Of a stretch of DNA of 50,984 bases, positions 9,182-18,753 are shown one piece after another. Within the stretch, counting starts at the first letter, position 1; the number at the start of each line of letters is the position of its first letter. This DNA is from Prochlorococcus sp. AG-363-K07 (GTDB lineage Bacteria; Cyanobacteriota; Cyanobacteriia; PCC-6307; Cyanobiaceae), in assembly GCA_003280225.1 (NCBI GenBank), contig QCFO01000013.1, positions 1 through 50,984 on the forward strand, given 5' to 3'. The position numbers were made by a program, and so were the translations under genes. Under the pieces are notes generated by a model that worked only from the letters and a program-made list of their open reading frames with translations, made no database searches and was not told the DNA's origin.

Positions 9182-9760
9182 GTGGTCGAAGTGATCGTGG
9201 CTGGTCTGGCATTAGATGCATCTACTCACTCACCAATAGTTCTGCTTCGAGATCCTTCTGGTCATCGTCAAGTGCCTATTTGGATCACTCATGAGCAAGC
9301 GCACAACATTGCTTCTGGGTACAAGCAAGCCCAGGCTGCTCCGCCACTTTCTCATGACCTTATGGTTTCACTGTTAATCGCCGGAGGGTTACATTTAGAT
9401 CGAGTTATCATCCATTCAATTGAGGAAAGTTCCTTTAAGGCACTACTGAAAATTCAACTTCAAAAAGCAACAAATCCAAAACCAAATAAAATCACAAATA
9501 ATTTAATTGAAATTGAGGCCCGTCCTAGTGACGCTATTTCTCTGGCAATACGAACCAAATGCACCATATGGATGCTTGAAAAAGTTTTTTCAGAAGCCTC
9601 AATCCCGGTGAATGAAGAAGCAGATGCTGAAGAACAACATCAATTCAGGAAATTCTTAAAAGATTTGAGCCCAGCTGATCTGATTCGACATTTAACAGGC
9701 AGCGATCAAATTGATGATGATCCATCCAATTCAAATGAATCTGACCCAAAAACCAAATAA
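9182..9760 (+). CDS. DUF151 / bifunctional nuclease-domain protein
   Basis: The 192-aa protein belongs to the DUF151 (bifunctional nuclease domain) family. Visible landmarks are the N-terminal SPIVLLRDPSGHRQVPIWI (about 17-35), the helix with EQAHNIASG, HDLMVSLLIAGG, and the strongly conserved IEARPSDAISLAIRTKCTI (about 110-128). A related archaeal/bacterial fold member cleaves DNA and RNA in vitro, but the role in cyanobacteria is not established. The start is GTG at 9182 with a good GGAGGA just upstream. The C-terminus is acidic and polar. It overlaps the start region of the downstream reductase gene. Confidence 0.9.
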   Translation: MVEVIVAGLALDASTHSPIVLLRDPSGHRQVPIWITHEQAHNIASGYKQAQAAPPLSHDLMVSLLIAGGLHLDRVIIHSIEESSFKALLKIQLQKATNPKPNKITNNLIEIEARPSDAISLAIRTKCTIWMLEKVFSEASIPVNEEADAEEQHQFRKFLKDLSPADLIRHLTGSDQIDDDPSNSNESDPKTK

Positions 9761-10892
9761 TGCCTTCAGAAGAGCCTTTGGTGAAATTCATCAAGTAAGT
9801 CTGTTTACGCTTGGAACGATGAGGGCGATTGGCTCATTTGAGCAAATGTACGAAGTCATCAAAGAAGCAAGAATTGCGGGCATCAACCATATTGAGACTG
9901 CACCAGCCTATGGACCTGCCGAAAGCTTTCTTGGGAAAGCCCTTGAGAAATTAAGTCTCGAAGATTTGGAACCTGCCGGAGGATGGATTATTACCAGCAA
10001 ACTTTTGCCAGGTGCATCTTTAAAAGAAGGGCAACAGCAGTTGCGCCAAATGTTAAAAAGACTACGACGTAAAAAAATTGAGAATCTCGCAATTCATGGA
10101 TTAAATCTTGAAGAACACCTCATTTGGGCGCTGCAAGGAGAAGGCGCAGATCTCTTGCGATGGGCACTAGAAGAGAGTCTTGTCGAGCAAGTTGGTTTTA
10201 GTTCACATGGTTCTAATCCTCTAATTCAAAAAGCAATCGACAGCGGTATCTTTAAATTCTGTAGTTTGCATTTACATCTTCTAGATCCCAAAAGAATTCC
10301 TCTAGCAAAAGTCGCTTTAGAGAAAGGGATGGGAGTCATGGCAATCTCGCCTGCAGATAAAGGTGGACGCTTGCAGGATCCAAGCGAAATGCTTATCAAA
10401 GATTGTTCTCCTATTCATCCATTAGAGCTTGCTTATAGATATCTATTGTCTATTGGGATAAGCACACTCACGGTTGGTGCTTTAAAACCAAAAGATCTGA
10501 TATTCCCCAAAAAACTTGCCAATGAACATGGTCCTTTGAATGAACTTGAGCAACAATCTCTTGAAAAGCTTAAAGAAGCTCAGCAAATCCGCCTAGGCAC
10601 CAACTTATGTGGGCAATGCCAGGCTTGTCTTCCATGTCCAAACAATGTTCCTATTCCAGAACTGCTTCGACTAAATAATCTGCTAATAGGGCATGACCTA
10701 GAGGCCTACACAAAAGAGAGATACAACCTAATAGGCCGTGCAGGGCATTGGTGGGAAGCAGTTAATGCAAATGCGTGTCAAAAATGTGAGGACTGTCTCC
10801 CTCGTTGTCCAAAAGAACTACCAATTCCATCCATCCTAGAAAGCATCCATAAGCGTTTAGCAGATAAGCCTAGAAGAAGACTATGGAGTTGA
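9735..10892 (+). CDS. Aldo/keto reductase with C-terminal Fe-S ferredoxin domain
   Basis: The N-terminal 270 residues form an aldo/keto reductase barrel, with FTLGTMR, the active-site Asp replaced by NHIETAPAYG (Glu where most AKRs have Asp), and SKLLPG. The last 90 residues carry two Cys clusters followed by Pro: CGQCQACLPCPNNVPIP and CQKCEDCLPRCPKELPIP, the pattern of 4Fe-4S ferredoxin-like domains. This architecture is a known predicted oxidoreductase family with no settled substrate. An upstream ATG at 9711 is possible, but 9735 fits the family N-terminus better. Its 5' end overlaps the DUF151 gene and its 3' end overlaps the convergent gene by 12 bp. Confidence 0.9.
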   Translation: MNLTQKPNNAFRRAFGEIHQVSLFTLGTMRAIGSFEQMYEVIKEARIAGINHIETAPAYGPAESFLGKALEKLSLEDLEPAGGWIITSKLLPGASLKEGQQQLRQMLKRLRRKKIENLAIHGLNLEEHLIWALQGEGADLLRWALEESLVEQVGFSSHGSNPLIQKAIDSGIFKFCSLHLHLLDPKRIPLAKVALEKGMGVMAISPADKGGRLQDPSEMLIKDCSPIHPLELAYRYLLSIGISTLTVGALKPKDLIFPKKLANEHGPLNELEQQSLEKLKEAQQIRLGTNLCGQCQACLPCPNNVPIPELLRLNNLLIGHDLEAYTKERYNLIGRAGHWWEAVNANACQKCEDCLPRCPKELPIPSILESIHKRLADKPRRRLWS

Positions 10893-11885
10893 GGCTTCCC
10901 AAAATTCTTGTAAGCGCTTCCTATCAAAAGCACTAAGCCTTTTAAAAGACCAACAATTATCCCAAACCTCCTGAGGGGGCAAAACATATTCTTTATATGA
11001 ATCTGAAATTAAATTTCTAGCTTCATAAAGCTGAGCTCTGGGAATGGGGGGGGTCCATCCTCTTGCTAGCAAAATCGATAATAGAGGTCTTCGCCATGAG
11101 TTTTTTATCCACTCCATAGGGAATTGGCCTCTAGCCTGGACAGGGAAGAGCAAAACCGTCCAATTCAAAGGAGCGCCACTGCGAGGAAGTGCAACGCTGA
11201 GTCGCGGGTCAATAGTTACTTGTCGCAAACAACGGTCAAGAGGCAAAATTGCCACACGTGCCTGACCTGACAGTAACCAATTAAAGCTATTGCGATCGTC
11301 AAAAGTGAATGCCTGAGCCCTTAATTTCCGTAATGCATCAGGTTCTTTTATTTGATCAGCTATAGATATAACAATCCTAGGGCTCTTAGGGAAAATTATT
11401 TGCCCCTTCAATGATTTCTCTAAGAGGGCGCCCCAAGTTGTGTTGGCTATTTGTCTTAAATCTTCTCCATTTCTAAAAACCATAACCCAAGGGCTCACGC
11501 CAATTGGGAAAACCTTTAAGGATAATTCTGTCCCCAGCCCTCCCAGAAACTCTTGAGCTTTCAGGTCCAGTTTAGAAAAAAGGTCTTCTTTGATTACTGG
11601 CTTAATTAATGCCGAATCCAATTCAGAAATCCACCCATCGCCTAGAGCCAGTAGGTCTGTATTACGACTCAGCCAACTTCCTAAAACCTCTAAGTTCTCT
11701 GAAGGCTCAAGGGACTTGAAAATCCATTCTTTAGGCAAAATCCTCAACCATTCCTTAGGTATCGATTGAGAATCAGCCCTAAGAATCAACCGAGCACTTC
11801 CTAAGGCACAACCTGCCAAAGCAACAGAACCAGTTAGTCCAATTAGTTGAAGGAACTCTCTTCTTCTAAGAATTGAATTATTCAT
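10881..11885 (-). CDS. Exported substrate-binding-like lipoprotein
   Basis: The protein begins with RRREFLQLIGLTGSVALAGC, which combines a twin-arginine-like export signal with a lipobox (LAGC), so it is probably exported and lipid-anchored. The rest (about 310 aa) looks like a periplasmic binding protein of the polyamine/iron type: LLALGDGWISELDSALIKPV, FPIGVSPWVMVFR and TTWGALLEKSLKGQIIFP resemble PotD-like folds. There is no ABC transporter next to it, so the ligand is unknown. The ATG at 11885 is preferred over a TTG at 11906. It is the last gene of the topA operon, 29 bp after the CobT-like gene. Confidence 0.8.
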   Translation of the reverse strand: MNNSILRRREFLQLIGLTGSVALAGCALGSARLILRADSQSIPKEWLRILPKEWIFKSLEPSENLEVLGSWLSRNTDLLALGDGWISELDSALIKPVIKEDLFSKLDLKAQEFLGGLGTELSLKVFPIGVSPWVMVFRNGEDLRQIANTTWGALLEKSLKGQIIFPKSPRIVISIADQIKEPDALRKLRAQAFTFDDRNSFNWLLSGQARVAILPLDRCLRQVTIDPRLSVALPRSGAPLNWTVLLFPVQARGQFPMEWIKNSWRRPLLSILLARGWTPPIPRAQLYEARNLISDSYKEYVLPPQEVWDNCWSFKRLSAFDRKRLQEFWEASTP

Positions 11886-11914
11886 TCGAAAAGCATTACA
11901 AGACAACTAAAGGA

Positions 11915-13075
11915 TTAACAAGAGCTGCTTTGCAAACATGCAAGTGCTTCTTCGCAACCAGCAAGCAATTCATTGCAATTAATTCCGCGCATTTGTGCTA
12001 ATAAAGCAAATGCTCCAGCGCCAACTCCTTCCTTGACATAACCATCTTCATAATCTCTTAAAAGCGAAAATCTACTCCCCTCAAAACTCAGGCTACTAGA
12101 TATGCCTAAGAGCTCCACACTAAAAAACTCACCAACGACGTCTATCAAACTAACCAAAGAACTTTTCGTTTGATCTCTAAACCCATTCTCACCTGCAAGC
12201 CATTTAGTGGTACCTAAAAGTATTCCCTCTACAAATGTCTGCCTATCAGAGATTGGCAGTTCTGCAAGGGCTAAAGCCAGTACAGCTACCATTTGACTCC
12301 CACCACCCAATAAGACTTTCTGACCTGCTTCTCTCGCTCCGATCAAAAGTCCTACAGCCACAGCCTGAAAGGGGTCTCCAACTGCTGATATCAACATCTT
12401 AGAGGAAGGATTTAGACCCAAATTTGCTGCTTTTAGTCCCTTTTCTACTATCTCTATCTTTTGTGCTCGTGGAGGATGCAAGGCACTACCACTTATAAGG
12501 GATGAAACTGACAGCCCCAATCCAGTCAGCACGGCCTGAGCTGTTGTAGTCCCGCCAGGAACACATTCAGCAAGTAAAAGTGGTTTTTTCATTTTTCTTC
12601 CCATAGCAAAAGCCTTATGCCATAAATTTCCAACACGTCCTAAAGACATTGCTTTACCTGTACTCAAGCAAGAAGCCGGTCCATCAGATTGCAAATCAAA
12701 CCGTAAGTGAGGAAATGATGGGAATTCATATAAACCAACTCCCAAAAATACAGGATCTAAATCCATCAAACTTGTTGCTGCAAAACTAATTAATGCAGGG
12801 GAGACACCTCTCACTAAATGAGGGAGCGGCCACCGTTTCGAACCCGAAGGACCATTTAAAAGAAGTTCGGCATCAGCCAATGCCGTATATCGGCGAGAAC
12901 AAGCTGATGAACCAGCTGCAGAAATTCCTTTCAACTCAGCACTACGTGTAGCAGAAAGTACAACCAATGCATCAATATTCCAAAAATCCTGTTCCCATTG
13001 CTCAATCCAATTAGGAATATCCAATGAAGATGCACCAGCACCAAATATATTGCAGCCGTTAGGAAGAACTCTCAC
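11915..13075 (-). CDS. CobT-like phosphoribosyltransferase family protein
   Basis: This is a homologue of nicotinate-nucleotide:dimethylbenzimidazole phosphoribosyltransferase, in the long subfamily seen in cyanobacteria and archaea (386 aa). Landmarks are ECVPGGTTTAQAVLTGLG (about 180-197), VGDPFQAVAVGLLIGAREAG, LLGGGSQMVAVLALALAEL and the C-terminal KEGVGAGAFALLAQM. E349 in that last motif matches the catalytic Glu of CobT. The enzyme activates the lower ligand base of cobamides. Prochlorococcus is known to make pseudocobalamin with adenine, so the substrate may not be dimethylbenzimidazole. No other cobalamin gene is adjacent. It lies 23 bp after the DUF2232 gene. Confidence 0.85.
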   Translation of the reverse strand: MRVLPNGCNIFGAGASSLDIPNWIEQWEQDFWNIDALVVLSATRSAELKGISAAGSSACSRRYTALADAELLLNGPSGSKRWPLPHLVRGVSPALISFAATSLMDLDPVFLGVGLYEFPSFPHLRFDLQSDGPASCLSTGKAMSLGRVGNLWHKAFAMGRKMKKPLLLAECVPGGTTTAQAVLTGLGLSVSSLISGSALHPPRAQKIEIVEKGLKAANLGLNPSSKMLISAVGDPFQAVAVGLLIGAREAGQKVLLGGGSQMVAVLALALAELPISDRQTFVEGILLGTTKWLAGENGFRDQTKSSLVSLIDVVGEFFSVELLGISSSLSFEGSRFSLLRDYEDGYVKEGVGAGAFALLAQMRGINCNELLAGCEEALACLQSSSC

Positions 13076-13098
13076 AAGAATCTAAAAGTTGTACCAAT

Positions 13099-13788
13099 TC
13101 AAAGGAGGGGATCAAGAGCTACAAGACTATTTAGAGAGTTGGGCGGTTCAGGCATTGATGCATCGAGCTTCGGAAATATCCAAAAAGCCAATGCATGCAA
13201 AGTCATGACATAAATTGCCTCCTGGAGAATTACTAGAAGGATTGCAGCTAACTGCACTTGGGTGAGATCAGGAACTAGGTGAAGGTTGAATAACTCAACA
13301 AAACGTTCTAGTAAACCTGCTCCTGCTCTAGTAATCAATACCCAAAGATTTTCTCCCACCAAAAGTGATAGCACTAAAACCCTTACAAAAAAGCCAAAGG
13401 TTCCTATCACTACTCCACCACTCCAGCTTAACCACCAATTAAATCCAAGTTTCCAAGCCCATCCAAGCCAAAAAGCAAGCAATCCATATGGGAAAAGAAA
13501 TAATGGACCTCTCACTGGTCCCATAAGAGCTGCCAGAAGTAAAACTGCTAGAACAACTCCTTCAAACCCTATATAAGAGCCCCGTCTAAGCTGAAGAAGA
13601 GCCAAGGGTAATGGCAATGCAAGTCGAAAAAGTGCTCCTCCAATTGGCAAGTAATACAGCGCTATCCATATCAATGCGGAAGCAGCAGAAAGATAAGAAG
13701 CTTCCATAATGCTTATTGCTTTTTTTCGACCAATTGAGCGTAATGGTTCAGAAGTTTTCCATTTACTTAGCCGAAAGAAGGGTTTCAA
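13099..13788 (-). CDS. DUF2232-type membrane protein
   Basis: The 229-aa protein has about six hydrophobic segments between residues 28 and 205. Family features are LSAASALIWIALYYLPIGGALFRLALPLPLALLQLRRG split over the first two segments, then GPVRGPLFLFPYGLLAFWLG. The family resembles small-molecule transporter membrane components (DUF2232, sometimes near the ECF/BioY type), but the function is unproven. The start overlaps the lipoprotein stop by 4 bp, so it is translated as part of the topA operon. Confidence 0.8.
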   Translation of the reverse strand: MKPFFRLSKWKTSEPLRSIGRKKAISIMEASYLSAASALIWIALYYLPIGGALFRLALPLPLALLQLRRGSYIGFEGVVLAVLLLAALMGPVRGPLFLFPYGLLAFWLGWAWKLGFNWWLSWSGGVVIGTFGFFVRVLVLSLLVGENLWVLITRAGAGLLERFVELFNLHLVPDLTQVQLAAILLVILQEAIYVMTLHALAFWIFPKLDASMPEPPNSLNSLVALDPLL

Positions 13789-14258
13789 CGTTTTACCCTC
13801 TCCCTACTTGACTCCATTTTTAGTTTTTTATTATCTATCAGTTCAATCATCTCCACTTCAAATTCAACGCCAGCAGTTCTTAATGCCTTAGTAACTGTTT
13901 CAGCTGGTGCAGATGGATTTGCAGCTGAAAGCTTAATTATTATTCGATATGGCTGAGGTTTAAAAACTTGTTTTTTTTCTTCCAACCTTTTCCTTTCCTT
14001 TTCCCTTACTTGGCGAACTTTTCTCATCTGTATGTTCACTTTTTTTTCAGAGGGACTAATGATAATTTCAGATTCCTGTAAATTTGCTTTTTTCGCCAAT
14101 TTCTTTTCTTCTCCCTTTTGATTTTCAGGCAAGTCAAAGCTCCTGGAAAGGCCAATTCCAACTGGAGAGTTGGAACAAGCCTGAATAATGATGAGCAAAA
14201 AGGAAAAAGAGAATATTCTTATATCATAAAAATACTTTAATTTGATAAAAGACATCAA
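13785..14258 (-). CDS. Small lipoprotein, unknown function
   Basis: I do not recognise a family. The N-terminus has a hydrophobic segment ending in LLIIIQAC at about residue 28, close to a lipobox, so the protein is probably a lipoprotein. The middle (about 45-95) is highly charged and predicted helical, with many Lys and Glu. The C-terminal part YRIIIKLSAANPSAPAETVTKALRTAGVEFEVEMIELID looks like a compact alpha/beta unit. Its start overlaps the topA stop (ATGA) and its stop overlaps the DUF2232 start, so it is firmly in that operon. Confidence 0.75.
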   Translation of the reverse strand: MMSFIKLKYFYDIRIFSFSFLLIIIQACSNSPVGIGLSRSFDLPENQKGEEKKLAKKANLQESEIIISPSEKKVNIQMRKVRQVREKERKRLEEKKQVFKPQPYRIIIKLSAANPSAPAETVTKALRTAGVEFEVEMIELIDNKKLKMESSRERVKR

Positions 14259-17035
14259 CCTTTACCAGGCTTAATAACCTTTACTGCACTAGCTCGTAAC
14301 CTACCCGATTTAGTAGTTCTACGTTGCTGAGTGACTTTAGATTTATCAGTTTGAGATATGGTTTTGGTTGTTTTTGCTTTAGTTGTTTTTGCTTTAGTTG
14401 TTTTTGCTTTAGTTGTTTTTGCTTTGGCAACTTTTTTGCTAGAACTCAGCGATTTGCTAGTTCTTCGACTTGTCTTTTTTGAAGATGCCTTTGCATCTAA
14501 TAACGCAACAGCTTCTTCTAAAGAAATATCTTCAGCCCCCTTACCTTCTGGCAACGAGGCATTCACTTTGCCTTGCTTCACATAAAGCCCATACGGGCCA
14601 TCAAAGACTTGAACCTTTTGATCGCTCCCCTCAGGAACCCCTAATTCTTTCAAGGCAATTCGTCCGCCCCTGCCGCGCTTTGGCATGGCCAACAATTCCA
14701 GAGCCCTCGTTAAGTCGACCTCCAAAACATCATCATCCCCCTTTAGAGATCGATAATCCTTTTCCCCTTTCCCTTTATTCCAAACAATATAAGGTCCAAA
14801 ACGGCCTAGCCCAGCCTGGATTTTTCCACCATCTGCGTGTTCGCCTAATAACCGAGGAAGGCGCAAGAGCCCCAATGCATCTTCAAGGCTAAGGTCTTCT
14901 GGCTTTACTCCTTTTGGTAAAGAAGCACGTTTAGGTTTTGGTATCTCTTCACTAACTTGCCCTCGCTGCACATAAGGTCCATATTGACCAAACAGCAAAT
15001 ATATTTCTTCTCCAGTATCAGGATCTGATCCAAGTGCTTCAGGTCCTTCTGTTTTTTGTTTAAGAATCAATTCGACTTTTTCTTCATCCAAATCCCCTGG
15101 AGTGATCTCCTGAGGAAGCGTCGCCTTAATTAACTCTTCTTCTCCATCATCCTTAAGACGATTGGATTCAAGATAAGCACCAAATCTTCCAATGCGCACT
15201 ACGCAGGGCAATCCCTCTAGATCAATTGTTCTTGATTGACCAGGATCAATGTCTCCTTCTCGCTTCTGAACCAAATTTTCTAAACCTTTATCGCCCTTAT
15301 AAAAACTCTCAAGGTATGGTAACCACTCAACTTTACCAGTAGAAATTTCGTCCAAAGTCGATTCCATCCTTGCCGTAAAGCCTGTATCAACCAAATCAGG
15401 AAAATGTTCCTCTAATAAGGCAGTAACTGCAAAAGCTGTAAAGCTTGGAATTAATGCGTTTGCTTGCAGGGAAGAGTAACCACGGTCAATAATTGTCCCA
15501 ATAATGCTGGCATATGTAGAAGGACGACCAATACCTTCTTTCTCAAGCATCTTGACCAAAGAAGCCTCGCTATACCGTGCAGGTGGCTGTGTTTGATGAC
15601 CTAAGGCTTCAATATCCTTAGGTTTAGGAGAATCACCAACCGCCAAAGAAGGCAATAAAACCTCCTGACCTTCCAAGGCTGCTTCAGGATCATCACTACC
15701 CTCTACATAGGCCCGAAAAAATCCTGGGAAATCGATTCTCTTGCCGTTAGCACGGAACAAACCCTCTCCAACCTTGAGATCTACAGAAAGCATTGTCAAT
15801 CGAGCCTCTGCCATCTGACTGGCAACTGTCCTTTTCCAGATCAACTCATAAAGCGACAAGTCACGGCCATCCAAGCCTGTTTCATTAGGTGCTTTGAATA
15901 TCTCACCAGATGGCCTGATTGCCTCATGAGCTTCCTGAGCATTGCGAGACTTCGTACTAAATTGACGAGGGGTTTTACTTAAATAATTAGAGCCATATCT
16001 TGATTGGACACACTTTCGAGAAGCTTGAACAGCTTGCTCTGACAAATGGACTGAATCGGTCCGCATGTAAGTAATAAACCCTCTTTCATACAAACCTTGC
16101 GCGCATCGCATAGTTTCACGAGCTGAAAGTCTTAACTTGCGATTTGCTTCCTGCTGAAGAGTACTTGTTGTAAAAGGGGGTACGGGCTTACGAATAGTTG
16201 GCTTTTCTTCAACTCTATCAACAGTCCAAGTTGCCGAAGAGAAAGTGGCAACAAGGGTTTTCGCCTCATTTTCACTAATCAAAGAAACTTTGCTATCTTT
16301 TTTTAATTCTCCTGTTGCCTCATCAAAATCACTTCCGTTAGCAATCTTTCTACCAGACAACTTGATTAGCTTTGCTTCAAACAAACCAAGACTTTCACTT
16401 TGCTCCAGCTTGGCCTTTAAATCCCAATATGTTCCACTTCTAAAGGCTCTTCGGGCTCGCTCCCGTTGAACTAATAATCTAACTGCAACAGATTGAACTC
16501 TCCCAGCTGACAACCCCCAAGCAACTTTCTTCCATAAAAGTGGCGACAGTGTATATCCCACAAGTCGATCAAGAATTCTTCTTGTTTCCTGAGCATGGAC
16601 CAATTCCAAATCAAGATCTCTAGTTTGATCAAGGGCTTTAGCAATTGCCTCCTTAGTTATCTCATGAAAGACCATCCTTTTCACAGGGATTTTAGGGTCT
16701 AATAATTTCAACAAATGCCAACTAATACTCTCACCTTCTCGATCTTCATCAGTAGCCAGCAGTAACTGACTAGCTCCCTTTAAAGCAGCTTTCAATTCTC
16801 TAACAACCTTCTTCTTATCTTTTGGAACAACATATAAGGGTTCAAAGTCAGATGTTGTGTTCACTCCAAGATTTGCCCATTTTTGCCCCTTCTGAGCAGC
16901 GGGTATCTCACTGGCATTGTTAGGGAGATCCCTAACATGCCCCATTGAAGCTTGAACTTCAAAGCCCTTTGGCAAAAAACCTTTAATGGTCCTTGCCTTT
17001 GTAGGACTCTCAACGATTACGAGTGTGTGCGCCAT
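14255..17035 (-). CDS. topA: DNA topoisomerase I
   Basis: Type IA topoisomerase relaxes negatively supercoiled DNA. The Toprim domain begins at residue 4 with VIVESPTKARTIKGFL and includes LLATDEDREGESISWHL. The active-site Tyr is in GFITYMRTDSVHLS, near residue 321. EAHEAIRPS and MLEKEGIGRPSTYASII are further family motifs. Instead of Cys4 zinc fingers the C-terminal third has repeated TopA C-terminal modules (GRFGAYLESN, FGQYGPYVQRG, GRFGPYIVWNKG, FDGPYGLYVKQG), as in other cyanobacteria. The extreme C-terminus is Lys/Thr-rich with a tandem TTKAK repeat. It is the first gene of a five-gene operon. Confidence 0.96.
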   Translation of the reverse strand: MAHTLVIVESPTKARTIKGFLPKGFEVQASMGHVRDLPNNASEIPAAQKGQKWANLGVNTTSDFEPLYVVPKDKKKVVRELKAALKGASQLLLATDEDREGESISWHLLKLLDPKIPVKRMVFHEITKEAIAKALDQTRDLDLELVHAQETRRILDRLVGYTLSPLLWKKVAWGLSAGRVQSVAVRLLVQRERARRAFRSGTYWDLKAKLEQSESLGLFEAKLIKLSGRKIANGSDFDEATGELKKDSKVSLISENEAKTLVATFSSATWTVDRVEEKPTIRKPVPPFTTSTLQQEANRKLRLSARETMRCAQGLYERGFITYMRTDSVHLSEQAVQASRKCVQSRYGSNYLSKTPRQFSTKSRNAQEAHEAIRPSGEIFKAPNETGLDGRDLSLYELIWKRTVASQMAEARLTMLSVDLKVGEGLFRANGKRIDFPGFFRAYVEGSDDPEAALEGQEVLLPSLAVGDSPKPKDIEALGHQTQPPARYSEASLVKMLEKEGIGRPSTYASIIGTIIDRGYSSLQANALIPSFTAFAVTALLEEHFPDLVDTGFTARMESTLDEISTGKVEWLPYLESFYKGDKGLENLVQKREGDIDPGQSRTIDLEGLPCVVRIGRFGAYLESNRLKDDGEEELIKATLPQEITPGDLDEEKVELILKQKTEGPEALGSDPDTGEEIYLLFGQYGPYVQRGQVSEEIPKPKRASLPKGVKPEDLSLEDALGLLRLPRLLGEHADGGKIQAGLGRFGPYIVWNKGKGEKDYRSLKGDDDVLEVDLTRALELLAMPKRGRGGRIALKELGVPEGSDQKVQVFDGPYGLYVKQGKVNASLPEGKGAEDISLEEAVALLDAKASSKKTSRRTSKSLSSSKKVAKAKTTKAKTTKAKTTKAKTTKTISQTDKSKVTQQRRTTKSGRLRASAVKVIKPGKG
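14361..14432. repeat. 15-bp tandem repeat inside topA
   Basis: About four near-identical copies of a 15-bp unit, TTTTGCTTTAGTTGT on the plus strand, lie in frame at the 3' end of topA and encode the pentapeptide TTKAK on the minus strand. Copies differ by few bases. Change in copy number would lengthen or shorten the basic tail by five residues without a frameshift. Confidence 0.85.
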
Positions 17036-17169
17036 AGGCGACGAGCTTATACATGCGACCGTTATTCATCTTTATCGCACCATCCAGCGAGCTGCATAGG
17101 CCCACCTCACATCTAGTGGCAAATTAGTAACGTCGCTAGAGTAATACCTATGGCCTGCACTAGATAAAA
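17036..17169. promoter_or_regulatory. Divergent promoter region, topA / ndhB
   Basis: This 134-bp gap lies between the outward-facing starts of topA and ndhB. GAGTAATACCTAT near 17139-17151 could hold a -10 element for ndhB. No operator with clear symmetry was seen. Confidence 0.35.
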
Positions 17170-18753
17170 ATGCCCAAGCTGGGTGCACTTCTCATATCGA
17201 CCCAGCTCATGGATCTCCCCATGGCTGCTCCTGAAAATTTAATCAACCTTTCTTTGAATGCTGCAGCAGTGGCACCAGAAGGGGTCGTTCTTTTAGCCAT
17301 GCTAGGAACGCTAATAGTTGACCTGGCTGGCGAAAAAGCAGCAGCGAAATGGTCCCCGCCTATTAGTTATCTTGGACTAGGAACAGCCCTGATCCTCCTT
17401 GGATTTCAATGGAATGGGCCTCTAGAGCCATCCTTCCTAGGATCATTTCTTGCTGACAATCTCGCCATTGCATTTAGGGCAGTTATAGCTTTATCAACGC
17501 TGATATCTCTACTGATTAGCTGGCGGTATGCAGAACAAAGCGGAAGCCCCGTAGGAGAATATGCAGCCATACTTCTTGCAGCAACCCTCGGAGCAATGCT
17601 TCTTTGTGGTTCAACTGATCTTGTAAGCGTATTTGTATCCCTTGAAACCCTCTCAGTAGCCAGTTACTTACTTTCTGGCTACATGAAACGTGATGCAAGG
17701 AGCTCTGAAGCGGCACTGAAATATCTGCTAGTGGGATCTGCGGCAGCTGCAGTATTTCTTTACGGCGCTTCTCTTCTTTATGGAATCAGTGGAACCACCA
17801 ACCTCGAAGCTATAGGTATTGCATTGATAGATAGCCCAACACCTTTAGCGGCTTTAGCACTGGTGTTTGTTCTTGCAACAGTAGCTTTCAAAATCGCAGC
17901 TGTTCCTTTTCATCAGTGGACACCAGATGTCTATGAAGGTTCTCCAACTCCTGTTGTCGCTTTCCTATCAGTTGGATCAAAAGCCGCAGGTTTTGCACTT
18001 GCGGTAAGAATTTTAATTGGTTGTTTTGACGCCTTCGATACTCAATGGAAACTCCTTTTTACAGTTCTCGCGGTACTAAGCATGACCCTTGGGAATGTAG
18101 TTGCTTTAGCTCAAACATCCATGAAAAGGATGCTTGCTTATAGCTCTATTGGGCAGGCAGGGTTCGTAATGATAGGTCTTGTTTGTGGTACTGAAGATGG
18201 TTTTGCTTCCATGATTCTCTATATGGCTGCTTATCTCTTTATGAATCTAGGTGCTTTTGCATGCATAATCCTATTTTCAATTAGAACTGGTAGCGACAGA
18301 ATTTCTGATTATGCAGGGCTTTATCAAAAAGATCCTTTAATCACTCTTGGATTAAGTCTTTGCCTTCTATCACTTGGTGGAATACCTCCTATGATTGGTT
18401 TCTTTGGCAAGATATATCTCTTTTTTGCCGGTTGGGCCGACAAACAATATCTTCTTGTTGTTGTAGGCCTAATTACTTCAGTTATCTCAATTTACTATTA
18501 CATATCTGTTATCAAAATGATGGTAGTCAAAGAACCTCAAGAGGCTTCTGAAGTAGTCAACTCTTATCCTTTAATCCAATGGAAAACAATTGGATTGCCT
18601 CCTTTAAGAATTGCATTAGTAACTTGTGTTGTTGTTACTGCAGTAGGAGGAATTTTATCTAATCCTCTTTTTCAATGGGCAAATAGTGCTGTCGCAGGAA
18701 CTCCGCTACTCCAACAGGTAATTGCATTAGCAGGGGAAAGATCAATTGGCTAA
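17170..18753 (+). CDS. ndhB: NAD(P)H-quinone oxidoreductase subunit 2 (NDH-1 subunit N)
   Basis: NdhB is a proton-pumping antiporter-like membrane subunit of the photosynthetic NDH-1 complex, used in respiration and cyclic electron flow. The 527-aa protein has about fourteen membrane segments. Family motifs are [19 protein letters not shown] (about 157-175, with the key Glu), [20 protein letters not shown] (about 237-256, with the Lys and His of the channel), [17 protein letters not shown] and [18 protein letters not shown]. The N-terminal 18 residues vary between species, and 17170 is the longest start. The stop overlaps the TTG start of the downstream ABC ATPase gene. Confidence 0.96.
   Translation: MPKLGALLISTQLMDLPMAAPENLINLSLNAAAVAPEGVVLLAMLGTLIVDLAGEKAAAKWSPPISYLGLGTALILLGFQWNGPLEPSFLGSFLADNLAIAFRAVIALSTLISLLISWRYAEQSGSPVGEYAAILLAATLGAMLLCGSTDLVSVFVSLETLSVASYLLSGYMKRDARSSEAALKYLLVGSAAAAVFLYGASLLYGISGTTNLEAIGIALIDSPTPLAALALVFVLATVAFKIAAVPFHQWTPDVYEGSPTPVVAFLSVGSKAAGFALAVRILIGCFDAFDTQWKLLFTVLAVLSMTLGNVVALAQTSMKRMLAYSSIGQAGFVMIGLVCGTEDGFASMILYMAAYLFMNLGAFACIILFSIRTGSDRISDYAGLYQKDPLITLGLSLCLLSLGGIPPMIGFFGKIYLFFAGWADKQYLLVVVGLITSVISIYYYISVIKMMVVKEPQEASEVVNSYPLIQWKTIGLPPLRIALVTCVVVTAVGGILSNPLFQWANSAVAGTPLLQQVIALAGERSIG

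Noticed and set aside
14361-14432. CRISPR-like array
   Set aside because: The repeats are head-to-tail with no spacers and lie inside a coding sequence.
14358-14892. Plus-strand frames opposite the topA 3' end
   Set aside because: They are produced by the tandem repeat and codon bias of topA on the other strand.
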